Source of the DNA: Sphingobium sp. AP50 | GTDB taxonomy: Bacteria; Pseudomonadota; Alphaproteobacteria; Sphingomonadales; Sphingomonadaceae | Length of the DNA: 64,000 nucleotides | Assembly (NCBI RefSeq): GCF_900109095.1 | Contig: NZ_FNYZ01000001.1 | Span: 1-64,000 of the forward strand | Direction of reading: 5' to 3' | Part shown: positions 26,856 to 34,814 of the stretch, one piece after another | Numbering within the stretch: position 1 is the stretch's first letter | How the letters are laid out: every line of letters starts with the position of its first letter | Made by a program: the position numbers and the translations under genes | Notes under the pieces: generated by a model | Told to the model about the DNA's origin: nothing | Seen by the model: the letters and a program-made list of their open reading frames with translations, nothing else | The model's database searches: none

Positions 26856-27015
26856 TAGCTCCAATTTCGGCCGGCTCCTCATTTCAGGCTTGCCAGCACC
26901 GCGACTCCGTCTTCCAATGACTGAAGGCGGACTGGTCTGCGAATTCGGACAATGTTTTTCTCGTGTCCGAGTTTTCAGGTTGCCCCGCCTATGCCGTTGA
27001 AGGGGGACTGAGCCG
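26856..27015. promoter_or_regulatory. Divergent promoter region with TTCGGACA/TGTCCGAG inverted repeat
   Basis: A 160-base gap separates the Pycsar operon (minus) and the sigma-like operon (plus). TTCGGACA (26944-26951) and TGTCCGAG (26964-26971) form an inverted repeat with a 12-base spacer, about 45 bases before the sigma-like start. AGGGGG at 27001-27006 is the ribosome binding site for the GTG at 27016. The half-site also occurs in the palindromes at 18736 and 20854. Confidence 0.5.
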
Positions 27016-27603
27016 GTGCATACGAATGCCGAAGTGATCGATGACGATGAACCGACATATCTGTCGGTGGATGAGGTACGGGCGATGATCCGCCAGCTCA
27101 CCGCGATCGACGCCACGCGCATATTCCAGGCCGCCCGCTGGTTCTCGGCACGCTGCGGGATGCCCGCTGACGATTTACAGCAAGAGGCATTGACGCGCCT
27201 TCTATCCGGCGATCGCCACGCTCGACGGAATGCGTGTTTCGCTCGCGAGGTCGCCGGCATAATCAAGAGCCTGGCTTCGAGTGAGTGCGACGCGGCCAAG
27301 AGCGGGTTACGGGAGGTTCGACCGCCACCGGACGGCGTGACTTCGCCCGATTTGATGGACCCTGCGCCGTCTCCTGAGGCGCTCGTCATCTCGTTGCATG
27401 ACGACGGGCCGATGCTGGCCGAAATCAGCAAGGTCATAGAAGATGACGTGCAACTCCAGCTCCTTGTCGAAGGGATATGCGACAAGATGCGGGGTGAGGA
27501 GTTGGAGGAACTGCTGGGCACGGATACCAAGGGTCTGGCTGCGGCACGCAGGAAATTGAAGCGGCGGCTCCAAAGCGCCTTTCCGAAGGGATCGGGACTA
27601 TGA
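27016..27603 (+). CDS. Sigma-70-like regulatory protein
   Basis: A 195-residue protein resembling a small RNA polymerase sigma factor. Residues 30-80 look like region 2 (RIFQAARWFSARCGMPADDL, then QQEALTRLLSGDR), and residues 145-190 like region 4 (EGICDKMRGEELEELLGTDT, KGLAAARRKLKRRLQ). The match is by pattern only, so a sigma-like regulator rather than a proven sigma factor. GTG start with AGGGGG nine bases upstream. It overlaps the next gene by four bases (ATGA) and forms an operon with a small acidic protein and an ImmA/IrrE peptidase. It is divergent from Pycsar, so it may control it. Confidence 0.65.
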   Translation: MHTNAEVIDDDEPTYLSVDEVRAMIRQLTAIDATRIFQAARWFSARCGMPADDLQQEALTRLLSGDRHARRNACFAREVAGIIKSLASSECDAAKSGLREVRPPPDGVTSPDLMDPAPSPEALVISLHDDGPMLAEISKVIEDDVQLQLLVEGICDKMRGEELEELLGTDTKGLAAARRKLKRRLQSAFPKGSGL

Positions 27604-27974
27604 ACGGCAATGATGCGGATCGCATGTCGTTGATCGATGACTTCATGCTCGACGAAATCTTCGCCGACGATGTTCAGGAGGAAGCCGGCGCGCTGGAATC
27701 CCTGCTGAAAAGCCTCGATGGTGCTGAACTCGCGCTGCGAAAGAGCCGGTTGGCCGCGATCAGGGCGCAGATCGATAGCGAGCGTCGGAATCCGATCGCG
27801 CTTCATGTCGATACAGACCGAATGCGTGCGAAGCTCCGGGCGGCCGCGAATGATCCGGACGTGAAGATGACTCTAGCAGCGCGCAACGCCGTGGAGGGCG
27901 GCGATGACGAGGAAGAAGGGCTGCTAGAGGATCTGGCAGAGTTGGAACGGGACAGGACGTCCGAAAAGGAATGA
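27600..27974 (+). CDS. Small acidic protein between sigma-like and ImmA/IrrE genes
   Basis: A 124-residue, charge-rich and probably helical protein with no recognised family. An acidic start (DDFMLDEIFADDVQEEAGAL) and an acidic end (GGDDEEEGLLEDLAELERD) flank a basic middle (ALRKSRLAAIRAQIDSERR). It overlaps both neighbours by four bases (ATGA), so the three are translated together. Its position suggests an anti-sigma-like partner or the substrate of the ImmA/IrrE peptidase; this is inference from gene order only. Confidence 0.75.
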   Translation: MNGNDADRMSLIDDFMLDEIFADDVQEEAGALESLLKSLDGAELALRKSRLAAIRAQIDSERRNPIALHVDTDRMRAKLRAAANDPDVKMTLAARNAVEGGDDEEEGLLEDLAELERDRTSEKE

Positions 27975-28756
27975 GCGCCTCAGTCAATGCCGCAGAGAAG
28001 GCACTCCAGGCGCTGGGGATCACCGAACCAGAAGAGATCGATGTGGAGGTCGTCGCCCACTCGCTGGGAGCGAAGGTGAGGTATCGTCCCCTGAAGTCTT
28101 GCGAAGCACGGATCGTAGGGCAGGACGGGCGGGCGATCATCACTGTGGACGCAGCGACAAAGCTCCGGCGCCGGCGCTTCTCGATTGGGCATGAACTCGG
28201 ACATTGGCACCGGCACAGAGGTTTGTGCCTGAAGTGCCGCAGCGCAGATATCGGGAGGCAGACTAGCGACGGAAGGCGGACGCCTCCCACCGCAGAACTC
28301 CAGGCGGATGCCTACGCTTCCGACTTGCTCCTTCCAGGATACATTTTCAGGCCACTCGCGGGCGATTTCGATCGGCTGACCCTGGAATCTGTGAAGATGC
28401 TGGCCGACAGATTTCAGACAAGCATGACGGCAACGGCGATAAAGGCGCTTGGTACGAATCGTTTCCCTTCTTTGCTGGTCTGCCATTCGCACGAGGGTAT
28501 GCGCTGGTTCCGCCGTCCGCCTATCGTACCAGATCGCTGGTTCCCGCGATCGGATCTCCTGCCAGAAAGTCCCGCCTTTAGGACGCTCTTCAACGGCGGT
28601 CAGGAAAGCCGAAAGCCTGTCGTCGTGAAGGCGTCTTGCTGGTTCGACACTCCGGTGGCCGAGCGTTTCACGGTAACCGAGCAAACCTTCATTCTGCCAA
28701 ATAACAGGGTGGCTACGCTTGTCGGGCTGACCGATCGCCGCATGTTGGAGGTCTAG
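27971..28756 (+). CDS. ImmA/IrrE-family metallopeptidase
   Basis: A 261-residue zinc peptidase. RRFSIGHELGHWHRHRG carries the HExxH motif (residues 74-78), and TAELQADAYASDLLLP supplies the third ligand Glu (about 110), the standard ImmA/IrrE arrangement. A C-terminal part of about 100 residues is unassigned and may sense a signal. Family members cleave repressors in response to stress (ImmA, IrrE/PprI). Here the likely substrate is one of the two co-transcribed proteins, or a repressor of the divergent Pycsar operon. Its 3' end overlaps the convergent adenosine deaminase gene by four bases. Confidence 0.9.
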   Translation: MSASVNAAEKALQALGITEPEEIDVEVVAHSLGAKVRYRPLKSCEARIVGQDGRAIITVDAATKLRRRRFSIGHELGHWHRHRGLCLKCRSADIGRQTSDGRRTPPTAELQADAYASDLLLPGYIFRPLAGDFDRLTLESVKMLADRFQTSMTATAIKALGTNRFPSLLVCHSHEGMRWFRRPPIVPDRWFPRSDLLPESPAFRTLFNGGQESRKPVVVKASCWFDTPVAERFTVTEQTFILPNNRVATLVGLTDRRMLEV

Positions 28757-29742
28757 GCAACTAGGATATCTTGGTTGCTGCGCAGACGGCTCTCGAGCAT
28801 GTGGGCGAGTGAGGCCTTGGTATGTTCATCGCAGAAAGCTGCCGCGATCGCGTTCGTCGATACCGCTTCTATTCCTAGACGTGGGTCGGCTGCGATGGCG
28901 AGGGCGTGTTCTTTGGCCAGATTGGTTCCGAAGAAACCCGGATCGTCGGTGCCGAGCACAATGGTGCAGCCGGCATCGACCATTCTCCCAACGGGATGGT
29001 CAGCGATCGATCGGTAGAGCCCGAGGGCTAAGTTGCTGCCGAGGCAAACCTCGAGCGGCATCCGGGCTTCAGCCAGCTGCCTCATGACGTCTGGCGACTC
29101 CACGGCCCTGATGCCATGTCCAACGCGGTCGAGGCCAAGAAGCTCGATTGCCTCTATTATCGTGTCGGCGGGGCGATGTTCGCCGGCGTGCGCCGTGGCA
29201 CGCAGGCCCTCACCCCGCGCGATGTTGAACGCCTCGGCGAACTCGCCCACTTCATGCTTATGCTCGTCGCCGGTGAGCCCGAAACCCACCAGCATGTCCG
29301 ACTGAATTGACGTAGCCATACGTGCTGCCTCTACAGCGGCCTTTGGCCCGAGATGGCGAACGGCAGTAGCGATGAGGCGCGAACGGACGCCCCACTCTTC
29401 GGCAGCCCGGTCACCTGCGGCGGCAAGAGCCTTCAACTGATCGGGAAACGGAACGCCAGTGCGAGCAAGGTCTGGTGGCGACAGCATAAATTCCACATAG
29501 CCGCCGCCCAGCTCCGCGCACCGTTTAAGGTAGGAGGTTGTGATCACCTCTAGATCAGCGGCGGATTTCACCACAGAGGTGACGAGATCGTAGGCCTTCA
29601 GAAAGGTCGCGAAGTCGTGCCAGCCATAGCGCGCATCGGCGAGAATAGCCTCAGGGATCGAAACAGCGTTGCGCTCCGCAAGGAAGAGTACGGTCTCCCG
29701 GACCAGCGTCCCCCTAAGATGTACGTGAAGGTCGACTAACAT
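28753..29742 (-). CDS. komA: Adenosine deaminase-family protein of a Kongming-type system
   Basis: A 329-residue amidohydrolase of the adenosine/AMP deaminase family with its zinc and catalytic residues in place: DLHVHLRGTL (His6, His8), ATAHAGEH (His185, Glu188), VGHGIRA (His209) and LGTDDPGFFG (Asp266-267). Beside a HAM1-type and a SIR2-type gene it matches KomA of the Kongming anti-phage system, where deamination leads to dITP as an immune signal. ATG 29742 gives DLHVHL at the very N-terminus, as in the family; a longer upstream reading would run across the divergent gene and is spurious. Unlike a simple collinear operon, it is divergent from the two partners, with 43 bases between starts. 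Confidence 0.85.
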   Translation of the reverse strand: MLVDLHVHLRGTLVRETVLFLAERNAVSIPEAILADARYGWHDFATFLKAYDLVTSVVKSAADLEVITTSYLKRCAELGGGYVEFMLSPPDLARTGVPFPDQLKALAAAGDRAAEEWGVRSRLIATAVRHLGPKAAVEAARMATSIQSDMLVGFGLTGDEHKHEVGEFAEAFNIARGEGLRATAHAGEHRPADTIIEAIELLGLDRVGHGIRAVESPDVMRQLAEARMPLEVCLGSNLALGLYRSIADHPVGRMVDAGCTIVLGTDDPGFFGTNLAKEHALAIAADPRLGIEAVSTNAIAAAFCDEHTKASLAHMLESRLRSNQDILVA

Positions 29743-29785
29743 AAGATGTGACGATAAACGCTGCCGTAACGAAGTGGAAGGCGGG

Positions 29786-30343
29786 ATGCGAATTAGATTT
29801 CTTTCGAAGAACGGGCACAAGATCAATGAGGCCAGAAATATCCTTGAGCCGCTCGGCGCCGAGGTAATTCCGATCAGCGTCGCGATTGACGAGATCCAGA
29901 CCCGGGACGTGAAGGCAATCGTGCGAGACAAGGTACTCCGTGCCTTTGAACGCATCGGCCACAGACTCTTTGTCGAGCAGACATGCCTCTATATCGATGC
30001 GTTAAACGGCTTTCCTGGTGGCCTAACGCAACCGTTCTGGGATTCGCTAGAGGCCGATCGGTTCTGCGAACTGTTCGGCAATGGGGAAAAGCGCGGCCTC
30101 ACAGCTAAAACTTGGATCGGCTACTGCGACGGAAGGCGTATCCATCACTTCGAAGGCGAGATTCGTGGAACCGTTGCATCGGCGCCACGTGGTGATCGCT
30201 CCTTTCAGTGGGACTGCGTATTCATTCCGGATGGACATGAGCTGACCTTCGCGGAGATGGGAGACGGAAAGAACGAAATATCGATGCGCAGGATCGCCCT
30301 AAACGCGTTTGCTGATCATCTACGGGTGAAGACCGATGCTTGA
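29786..30343 (+). CDS. komB: HAM1/RdgB-like NTP pyrophosphatase-fold protein of a Kongming-type system
   Basis: A 185-residue protein of the RdgB/HAM1 family that binds non-canonical purine nucleotides. Visible motifs: MRIRFLSKNGHKINEARNIL (the SxNxxKxxE-like N-terminus), VEQTCLYIDALNGFPGGL (Glu64, Asp71) and a C-terminal MGDGKNEISMR. In Kongming systems KomB forms a sensor complex with KomC that recognises dITP, so binding rather than hydrolysis may be its role. ATG 29786 is preceded by GGAAGGCGGG. It overlaps the SIR2-like gene by eight bases. Confidence 0.85.
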   Translation: MRIRFLSKNGHKINEARNILEPLGAEVIPISVAIDEIQTRDVKAIVRDKVLRAFERIGHRLFVEQTCLYIDALNGFPGGLTQPFWDSLEADRFCELFGNGEKRGLTAKTWIGYCDGRRIHHFEGEIRGTVASAPRGDRSFQWDCVFIPDGHELTFAEMGDGKNEISMRRIALNAFADHLRVKTDA

Positions 30344-31151
30344 TATGCTTGCGCGCGAAATCCGGGATCGCAAGGTGATCCTTTTCGTAGGGGCTGGCTT
30401 GTCTCGGCCGCTCGGTCTTCCATCATGGGGAGAGTTGATCGAACACATGGCTGCAGAGCTGGATTTCGATCCTGCTATTCTGGTCGGACCGGGCGCCGAC
30501 TACCTACAGGTGGCAGAATTCTACAAGCTACGGAAGGGAAGTATCGGGGACCTACGCAGTTGGATGGACAAGAGTTGGAACGTAACCGACGAGAAACTGC
30601 TCGCCTCGAAGGTCCACAGCCAGATCGTCGATCTCGGATTTCCCCTCGTCTACACGACGAACTACGACGCCAATCTCGAACGCGCATTCCGGCTACGCGG
30701 ACGCGACGTATCGAAGATCGCTTCGGTGGTCGATATCGCGGATGCAAAGCCGGACCATACCCATGTCGTCAAATTTCATGGTGATTTTTCGGATGACAAC
30801 TCGCTCGTCCTGACCGAATCGGACTATTTCGAACGTCTGGAATTTGAATCACCTCTCGACCTGAAGCTTCGGTCGGACGTGCTTGGTCGCACAATCCTGT
30901 TCGTTGGGTACAGCCTCAAGGATCTGAACCTTCGCCTTCTCCTCTATAAGCTCAAGCGTACGTGGGACGGCACTGCTTACGCGAAGCGGCGGCCGGGATC
31001 GTTCATCTTTTTGGTCCGGCCGGACGTCGTTCAGGAGGAAGTGCTGGAGAGCCGTGGTGTTTCGCCGATCGTCTCTGACTCCCTGGATCCCGACGAAGCG
31101 CTGCCGGAGTTTTTTGATCGTCTGCTTGAAAAGGTCCGCGGGGCCGGGTGA
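30336..31151 (+). CDS. komC: SIR2-like NADase effector of a Kongming-type system
   Basis: A 271-residue SIR2-fold protein: ILFVGAGLSRPLGLPSWGEL (NAD-binding GAG loop, residues 15-34), VYTTNYDANLERAF (Asn109, Asp111) and VVKFHGDFSDDNSLVLTESD (catalytic His148), then ILFVGYSLKDLNLR. It lacks the zinc-ribbon of protein deacetylases, as defence SIR2 NADases do. Together with the HAM1-like protein it should deplete NAD+ on detecting the deaminase-derived nucleotide. Its start overlaps the komB-like gene by eight bases, so the two are translationally coupled. Confidence 0.88.
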   Translation: MLDMLAREIRDRKVILFVGAGLSRPLGLPSWGELIEHMAAELDFDPAILVGPGADYLQVAEFYKLRKGSIGDLRSWMDKSWNVTDEKLLASKVHSQIVDLGFPLVYTTNYDANLERAFRLRGRDVSKIASVVDIADAKPDHTHVVKFHGDFSDDNSLVLTESDYFERLEFESPLDLKLRSDVLGRTILFVGYSLKDLNLRLLLYKLKRTWDGTAYAKRRPGSFIFLVRPDVVQEEVLESRGVSPIVSDSLDPDEALPEFFDRLLEKVRGAG

Positions 31152-31585
31152 AACAGACGCAGGTAGTCATCTGCGCCACGCCAAGCGCTGAACGTTATAC
31201 AGCTTCCGATGATCGATTTTGGTTGTGAACGGCGGCCACGTCCGCAGCATCCCCCGTTGGCGGCTCGTGCGAGGCGAAGGTAGCCAATCTAGGTAGCCGA
31301 AGTAGATCGGCCTCTTGTCTCCCACCCGTGGCCCTGAAAAATGAGAAAGCGGTCGGACCGGTCCCCTGAACGAAAAATTCGCTACCGAGCGTCTGCAAAG
31401 GGTCGACTTTGCCAAGCGCGCTTTGCCGGGTCGTGGGACAAACCCGTCGTCCGAATTTCAGGTGGCGAAGTTCAGCTTTCGGCGACAGCTTCGCTGCTGT
31501 TGCCTTGCGCCTCAAGGTTCCCTCTTCCATTCTAGTGGCGGACGATGTGGGCGAGGTGAAACGATGTGGGACTGGAGGAAGTGCG
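31152..31585. other. Non-coding region with no recognised gene
   Basis: About 430 bases. Open frames on either strand lack start signals and family-like sequence. GGTCGTGGGACAAACCCGTC near 31430 resembles GGCCTGGGACAAAACCGTCG near 2375, a short shared motif of unknown meaning. GGAGGA at 31574-31579 is the ribosome binding site of the next gene. Confidence 0.4.
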
Positions 31586-32710
31586 TTGGGTGAGAGCAAT
31601 CAACGGCCGACCAGCCGGTATCGCGAGTTCGAGTTTCTTGATCTGGTTGCTAGGGTTTTCAGGGCGCAAGGCTTTGACGTTCAACAGGAGGTGAGGCATG
31701 TACACGACAGGCGCCACGTCGAGGCGGATCTGCTCCTTACCGCGGATAACGGCGTAAAGACAGTTGTTGAGGTCAAGCTCTATCGCAGTCGCTCACGCTA
31801 CATACCTGATGGGAGCAAGGCGATCGCACAGGTCCGCAATGTGCAGGTAGTCTTCCAAGCCGATCATGCGATGCTGGTTACCAACCTCTATCGCGACTGG
31901 ATCCGGCCCTCCGGCGCTATCGACGATGGCGTGATCCTAGTCGGCATCGACGATCTGGCCGAGCTCGCAATCACCCCGGAGTTGAAGGAAGAGATCGGCC
32001 GGGTCGACGAGGAGTTGTCTTCAGCGCTCCGCGATTTCGATAGCGCCGGTCTCGCCCGACCGAAAGTGCCGTTTATCCCATCTACTCTACATATGAAGGT
32101 GACCCCGCCGGCACCGACGTCGGACACGCCAGTGCCAGCTCGCGGCGCGGTGCTGGTAACCGAACTTAGTGAGATCAAGCCAGGGAAAGCGTTGAAGCAG
32201 AAACTGCCGTCCACGGGGCGGGAGGGGGTGAACTGGCGACTGTTCGAGGACGTCTGCTACGAGGCTCTGCAATATGTGTTCGAAGGCGTGCTGGGGAACT
32301 GGGGCACCCAAGAGGCCGTGGCTGGTGACGACAGCCGACTTGATGCACGCGCGAAGATCGAGGGTAGCGACGTGTTTTGCCGCACCCTTATCGAGCATTT
32401 CGGCACACGCCACATCCTGTTCGAGTTCAAGAACTACAAGGACAAGATCGGGGCGAACCTAATACACATCACCGAGAAATATCTTTACGCTAAGGCGTTG
32501 CGCGGCGCTGCAGTGATCATTTCCCCTAAAGGTTTCAGTGACCCGGCCAAGAGGGCGGCCCATGGCGCGCTACGCGATGTCGGCAAACTAATGCTCGACC
32601 TAGATGTGCCGCTGCTGTGCAAGTTGCTTGAAGCCAAAGATCTCGCACAACCGCCTGGCGCCGAGATGGAGCGCCTCATGGACGCCTTCTTGTTGGAGGT
32701 CGGCCGATAG
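31586..32710 (+). CDS. Second protein with two restriction-endonuclease-like domains
   Basis: A 374-residue protein. N-terminal domain: FLDLVARVFRAQGFDVQQEV, then HVEADLLLTADNGVKTVVEV followed by K, a complete PD-(D/E)XK pattern (Asp48, Glu62, Lys64). C-terminal domain: SRLDARAKIEG then HILFEFKNYKDKIGANLIHI and TEKYL (Asp253, Glu280, Lys282). A proline- and alanine-rich linker joins them. The C-terminal domain aligns with that of the gene at 11597 (FExKNY-x-D-x-I and TE-x-YL), but here the N-terminal catalytic Lys is kept. TTG start at 31586, with GGAGGA six bases upstream. Candidate defence nuclease, single gene or partner of Kongming upstream. Confidence 0.75.
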   Translation: MGESNQRPTSRYREFEFLDLVARVFRAQGFDVQQEVRHVHDRRHVEADLLLTADNGVKTVVEVKLYRSRSRYIPDGSKAIAQVRNVQVVFQADHAMLVTNLYRDWIRPSGAIDDGVILVGIDDLAELAITPELKEEIGRVDEELSSALRDFDSAGLARPKVPFIPSTLHMKVTPPAPTSDTPVPARGAVLVTELSEIKPGKALKQKLPSTGREGVNWRLFEDVCYEALQYVFEGVLGNWGTQEAVAGDDSRLDARAKIEGSDVFCRTLIEHFGTRHILFEFKNYKDKIGANLIHITEKYLYAKALRGAAVIISPKGFSDPAKRAAHGALRDVGKLMLDLDVPLLCKLLEAKDLAQPPGAEMERLMDAFLLEVGR

Positions 32711-32830
32711 GCGAGACTTAAGGGTGGACCGAAATGCGGAAGGCGCAACTGTATCCAAATCACGGCGCTGCATGACTTCCAGCGTGGTTTCCTATATTCG
32801 CTGGCAGATTAACGATTTCGGAGATTGAAC

Positions 32831-33526
32831 TTGGCTTGTGCTCGCGGTGCTGCCTCACCGGACACCAATACTCAACGGCGGCTGTTCGCCGCATCAGGCG
32901 GGTATTGTCAAAATCCGAACTGCGTGCGGGAGCTGTTTATCGACGCGGACGGCCAAGCCGTGAACGTCGCCGAAATGGCCCATGTGTTCGCAGCAAATGA
33001 CGATGGACCGCGCGCCAAGCCGGAACTGACTAAGGAAGAACGGGGAGCCTTCGAGAACCTGATCCTGCTTTGCGCGATCTGCCATACCATGATCGACAAG
33101 GCGCCGGACGCCTTTCCCGACACGCGCATCCTTGAATGGAAACGCGAGCACACCAAGAAGCTGGCGGCGGTGTTCGGTGTTACGAATTTCCCCGATCGTG
33201 CCGCTGCCCGCGAAGCAATAGCTCCGCTGCTGGCCAAGAACCATGCGATCTTCAGTCAGTATGGTCCTCACATTGAGGCTGCGCGCGATCCGGAGAGCGG
33301 AGCAGCCGAAACGTGGCGCCGCAAGATGCTCACCGGGATCCTACCCAACAACAACCGCGTGCTGGCCCAGCTCGACGCGAACCGGCACCTGCTCTCCGGA
33401 GAGGAACTCAAAACCGTCGAGGTGTTCCGCCAGCACGTCGACGACCTCGAAGCCGTCCACATCGGCGGTGCAAATGAAGATGCAAGCTGCTTCCCGGCTG
33501 GCATGCAGACTATTTTGGAGAAATGA
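32831..33526 (+). CDS. HNH-type nuclease, first gene of a three-gene operon
   Basis: A 231-residue protein. A zinc-HNH fold is visible at residues 25-90: GGYCQNPNC, AEMAHVFAANDDGPR, and FENLILLCAICHTMIDKAPD. This is a Cys4-type HNH in which His51 would be catalytic and the CxxCH supplies ligands. The C-terminal half (EAARDPESGAAETWRRKMLT, LDANRHLLSGEELKTVEVFR) is helical and unassigned. The start is probably TTG 32831, with GGAG seven bases upstream; a TTG two codons earlier is too close to it. The stop overlaps the next gene by four bases (ATGA). Confidence 0.8.
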   Translation: MACARGAASPDTNTQRRLFAASGGYCQNPNCVRELFIDADGQAVNVAEMAHVFAANDDGPRAKPELTKEERGAFENLILLCAICHTMIDKAPDAFPDTRILEWKREHTKKLAAVFGVTNFPDRAAAREAIAPLLAKNHAIFSQYGPHIEAARDPESGAAETWRRKMLTGILPNNNRVLAQLDANRHLLSGEELKTVEVFRQHVDDLEAVHIGGANEDASCFPAGMQTILEK

Positions 33527-34173
33527 TCGTGGCCGGCAGCGTTACAGATTGGGTCGAAGCCCACGTCGATGATCAATCGGGCTACAAAGTAGTCGGGCGG
33601 ACGGCAGAGGATTTCCTGAAAATCGATGATGGCAAGGGCAATACCGGTACCGTTGCCGTAATCGGCGCCAAACCGATGGTCGAAGCGGCGGACGTTGCTC
33701 CCGTCCTAGCGATGGCGACGAAGCCGGATTTCATCATCAACGTGCCCTCGAGCTCGATCTGGACCGGTGATGCTATCGCTCTGGCGCAAGGCGTGCCGGC
33801 GGGCTTCGGAACGTTCGGTGACCTCGGGAAGGCGGTACGAAAAGGGAACCTGACCGGCTACCGAAACAAGGAGTTCGCCTTCTTCGAGGACGCGATCGGC
33901 CAGCACACCAATGTCAGGCAAGTCTCGCGGCCGTACGAGTCGGTATTCGTCGCCCACCGCAGAAGAGGCGACGACCTTACGATCGCTCTCATCGATGCCT
34001 ATAACCTCAGTGCGGAAGACGTCCGCAACGCACGCAAGAAGATCGGCGCCTTCGACATCGCGTTGAAGATGTCGAGCTACGGCAAGGTGACCGATGCGGC
34101 ACGCAACGCAGCAGACTCGATCGGGGCCGAGGCAATGATGTTCGGCGACCTCATGCGACGCCTCGCGAAGTGA
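33523..34173 (+). CDS. Unrecognised middle protein of the HNH/nucleotidyltransferase operon
   Basis: A 216-residue soluble protein I do not recognise. It is mixed alpha/beta by composition, with motifs worth searching: TKPDFIINVPSSSIWTGDAI, FAFFEDAIGQHTNVRQVSRP and DDLTIALIDAYNLSAEDVRN. No transmembrane segment or P-loop is visible. It overlaps the HNH gene (ATGA) and the nucleotidyltransferase gene (GTGA), so the three proteins are made together and probably act together. Confidence 0.75.
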   Translation: MIVAGSVTDWVEAHVDDQSGYKVVGRTAEDFLKIDDGKGNTGTVAVIGAKPMVEAADVAPVLAMATKPDFIINVPSSSIWTGDAIALAQGVPAGFGTFGDLGKAVRKGNLTGYRNKEFAFFEDAIGQHTNVRQVSRPYESVFVAHRRRGDDLTIALIDAYNLSAEDVRNARKKIGAFDIALKMSSYGKVTDAARNAADSIGAEAMMFGDLMRRLAK

Positions 34174-34460
34174 CCCGCGCCCACAACGTAGATGCACTCA
34201 CAGCTCTGGCCGGACAGCTCGGATCGGTCGCGGCAGACACGGAATGGTACCTGTTCGGCTCGATGGATCGCGAAGAGGAGTTCAGCTCCGATGTTGACCT
34301 GCTGATTTTGTGCGAGACCGCGGCGCAGGCAGATGCCTTGCGTGCAGCGATCGATCTTGATCAACTTGGCCGCCCGATCGATCTATCCTTGATGACATTT
34401 GAGGAGGAGCGCGAAATCGGTGCCGTCGTGCTTCAGGCAGCACGAAAAATCTACCCATGA
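34170..34460 (+). CDS. Small nucleotidyltransferase-fold protein
   Basis: A 96-residue minimal nucleotidyltransferase: WYLFGSMDREEEFSSDVDLL followed by ILCE gives the G-S-x(n)-D-x-D pattern (Gly-Ser near 30, Asp-Val-Asp near 41-43) that binds nucleotide and metal. MNT-type proteins of this size act as antitoxins or toxins by AMP-ylation, usually with a HEPN partner; no HEPN gene is present, which makes the pairing with an HNH protein unusual. GTG start overlapping the stop of the middle gene by four bases. Confidence 0.85.
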   Translation: MTRAHNVDALTALAGQLGSVAADTEWYLFGSMDREEEFSSDVDLLILCETAAQADALRAAIDLDQLGRPIDLSLMTFEEEREIGAVVLQAARKIYP

Positions 34461-34613
34461 GCGAGCTGGTGCGCTCTGTCAGACTTAGGGCAACGCCACC
34501 ATCCTCGCCATGATGTGCCAACCTCGCGATCCGGCCGGCGACTTCGGATGGCGCTTTATCGCCATGCTGCCGCAGCATCATAAGGGCCATGCCCCAAAGC
34601 TCTTCGTCTCGCG

Positions 34614-34814
34614 TTATGCGGGTTCGATTTTCTGCACAGCGAGCAAATCGAAGCCATCGCGGACGCCGACAACTCTCACGCGTGTGCCGAAAAGATGTTT
34701 GTGGCGCTTGGTGACGTCTAACCGCCATTCGCTACCGCCTGGCATACGCAGGATGGGGTAGAATCCGTTTTCGAGCAGGATCCCAGTCAGATCATGTTCG
34801 CTTCCCCGTGGCAT
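34614..34814 (-). CDS. DUF5818-type small protein
   Basis: A 66-residue protein: LTGILLENGFYPILRMPGGS, EWRLDV, then VRVVGVRDGFDLLAVQKIEP. This matches small DUF5818-like beta-rich proteins common in sphingomonads, whose function is unknown. It is on the minus strand between two plus-strand defence-type operons. The ATG start has GGTCG upstream, a weak ribosome binding site. Small size keeps confidence moderate. Confidence 0.6.
   Translation of the reverse strand: MPRGSEHDLTGILLENGFYPILRMPGGSEWRLDVTKRHKHLFGTRVRVVGVRDGFDLLAVQKIEPA

Noticed and set aside
26856-27806. Extension of the cyclase gene upstream to about 27806 on the minus strand
   Set aside because: It would overlap almost the whole sigma-like gene on the other strand; the composition is arginine/serine-rich noise and GGAG precedes the ATG at 26855.
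28753-29742. RADAR system (RdrB adenosine deaminase)
   Set aside because: No RdrA-type ATPase gene is present and the deaminase is of ordinary size; HAM1-like and SIR2-like neighbours fit Kongming.
29743-29955. Extension of the adenosine deaminase gene upstream to 29955
   Set aside because: It would run through the start of the HAM1-like gene; the family motif DLHVHL sits at the N-terminus from ATG 29742.
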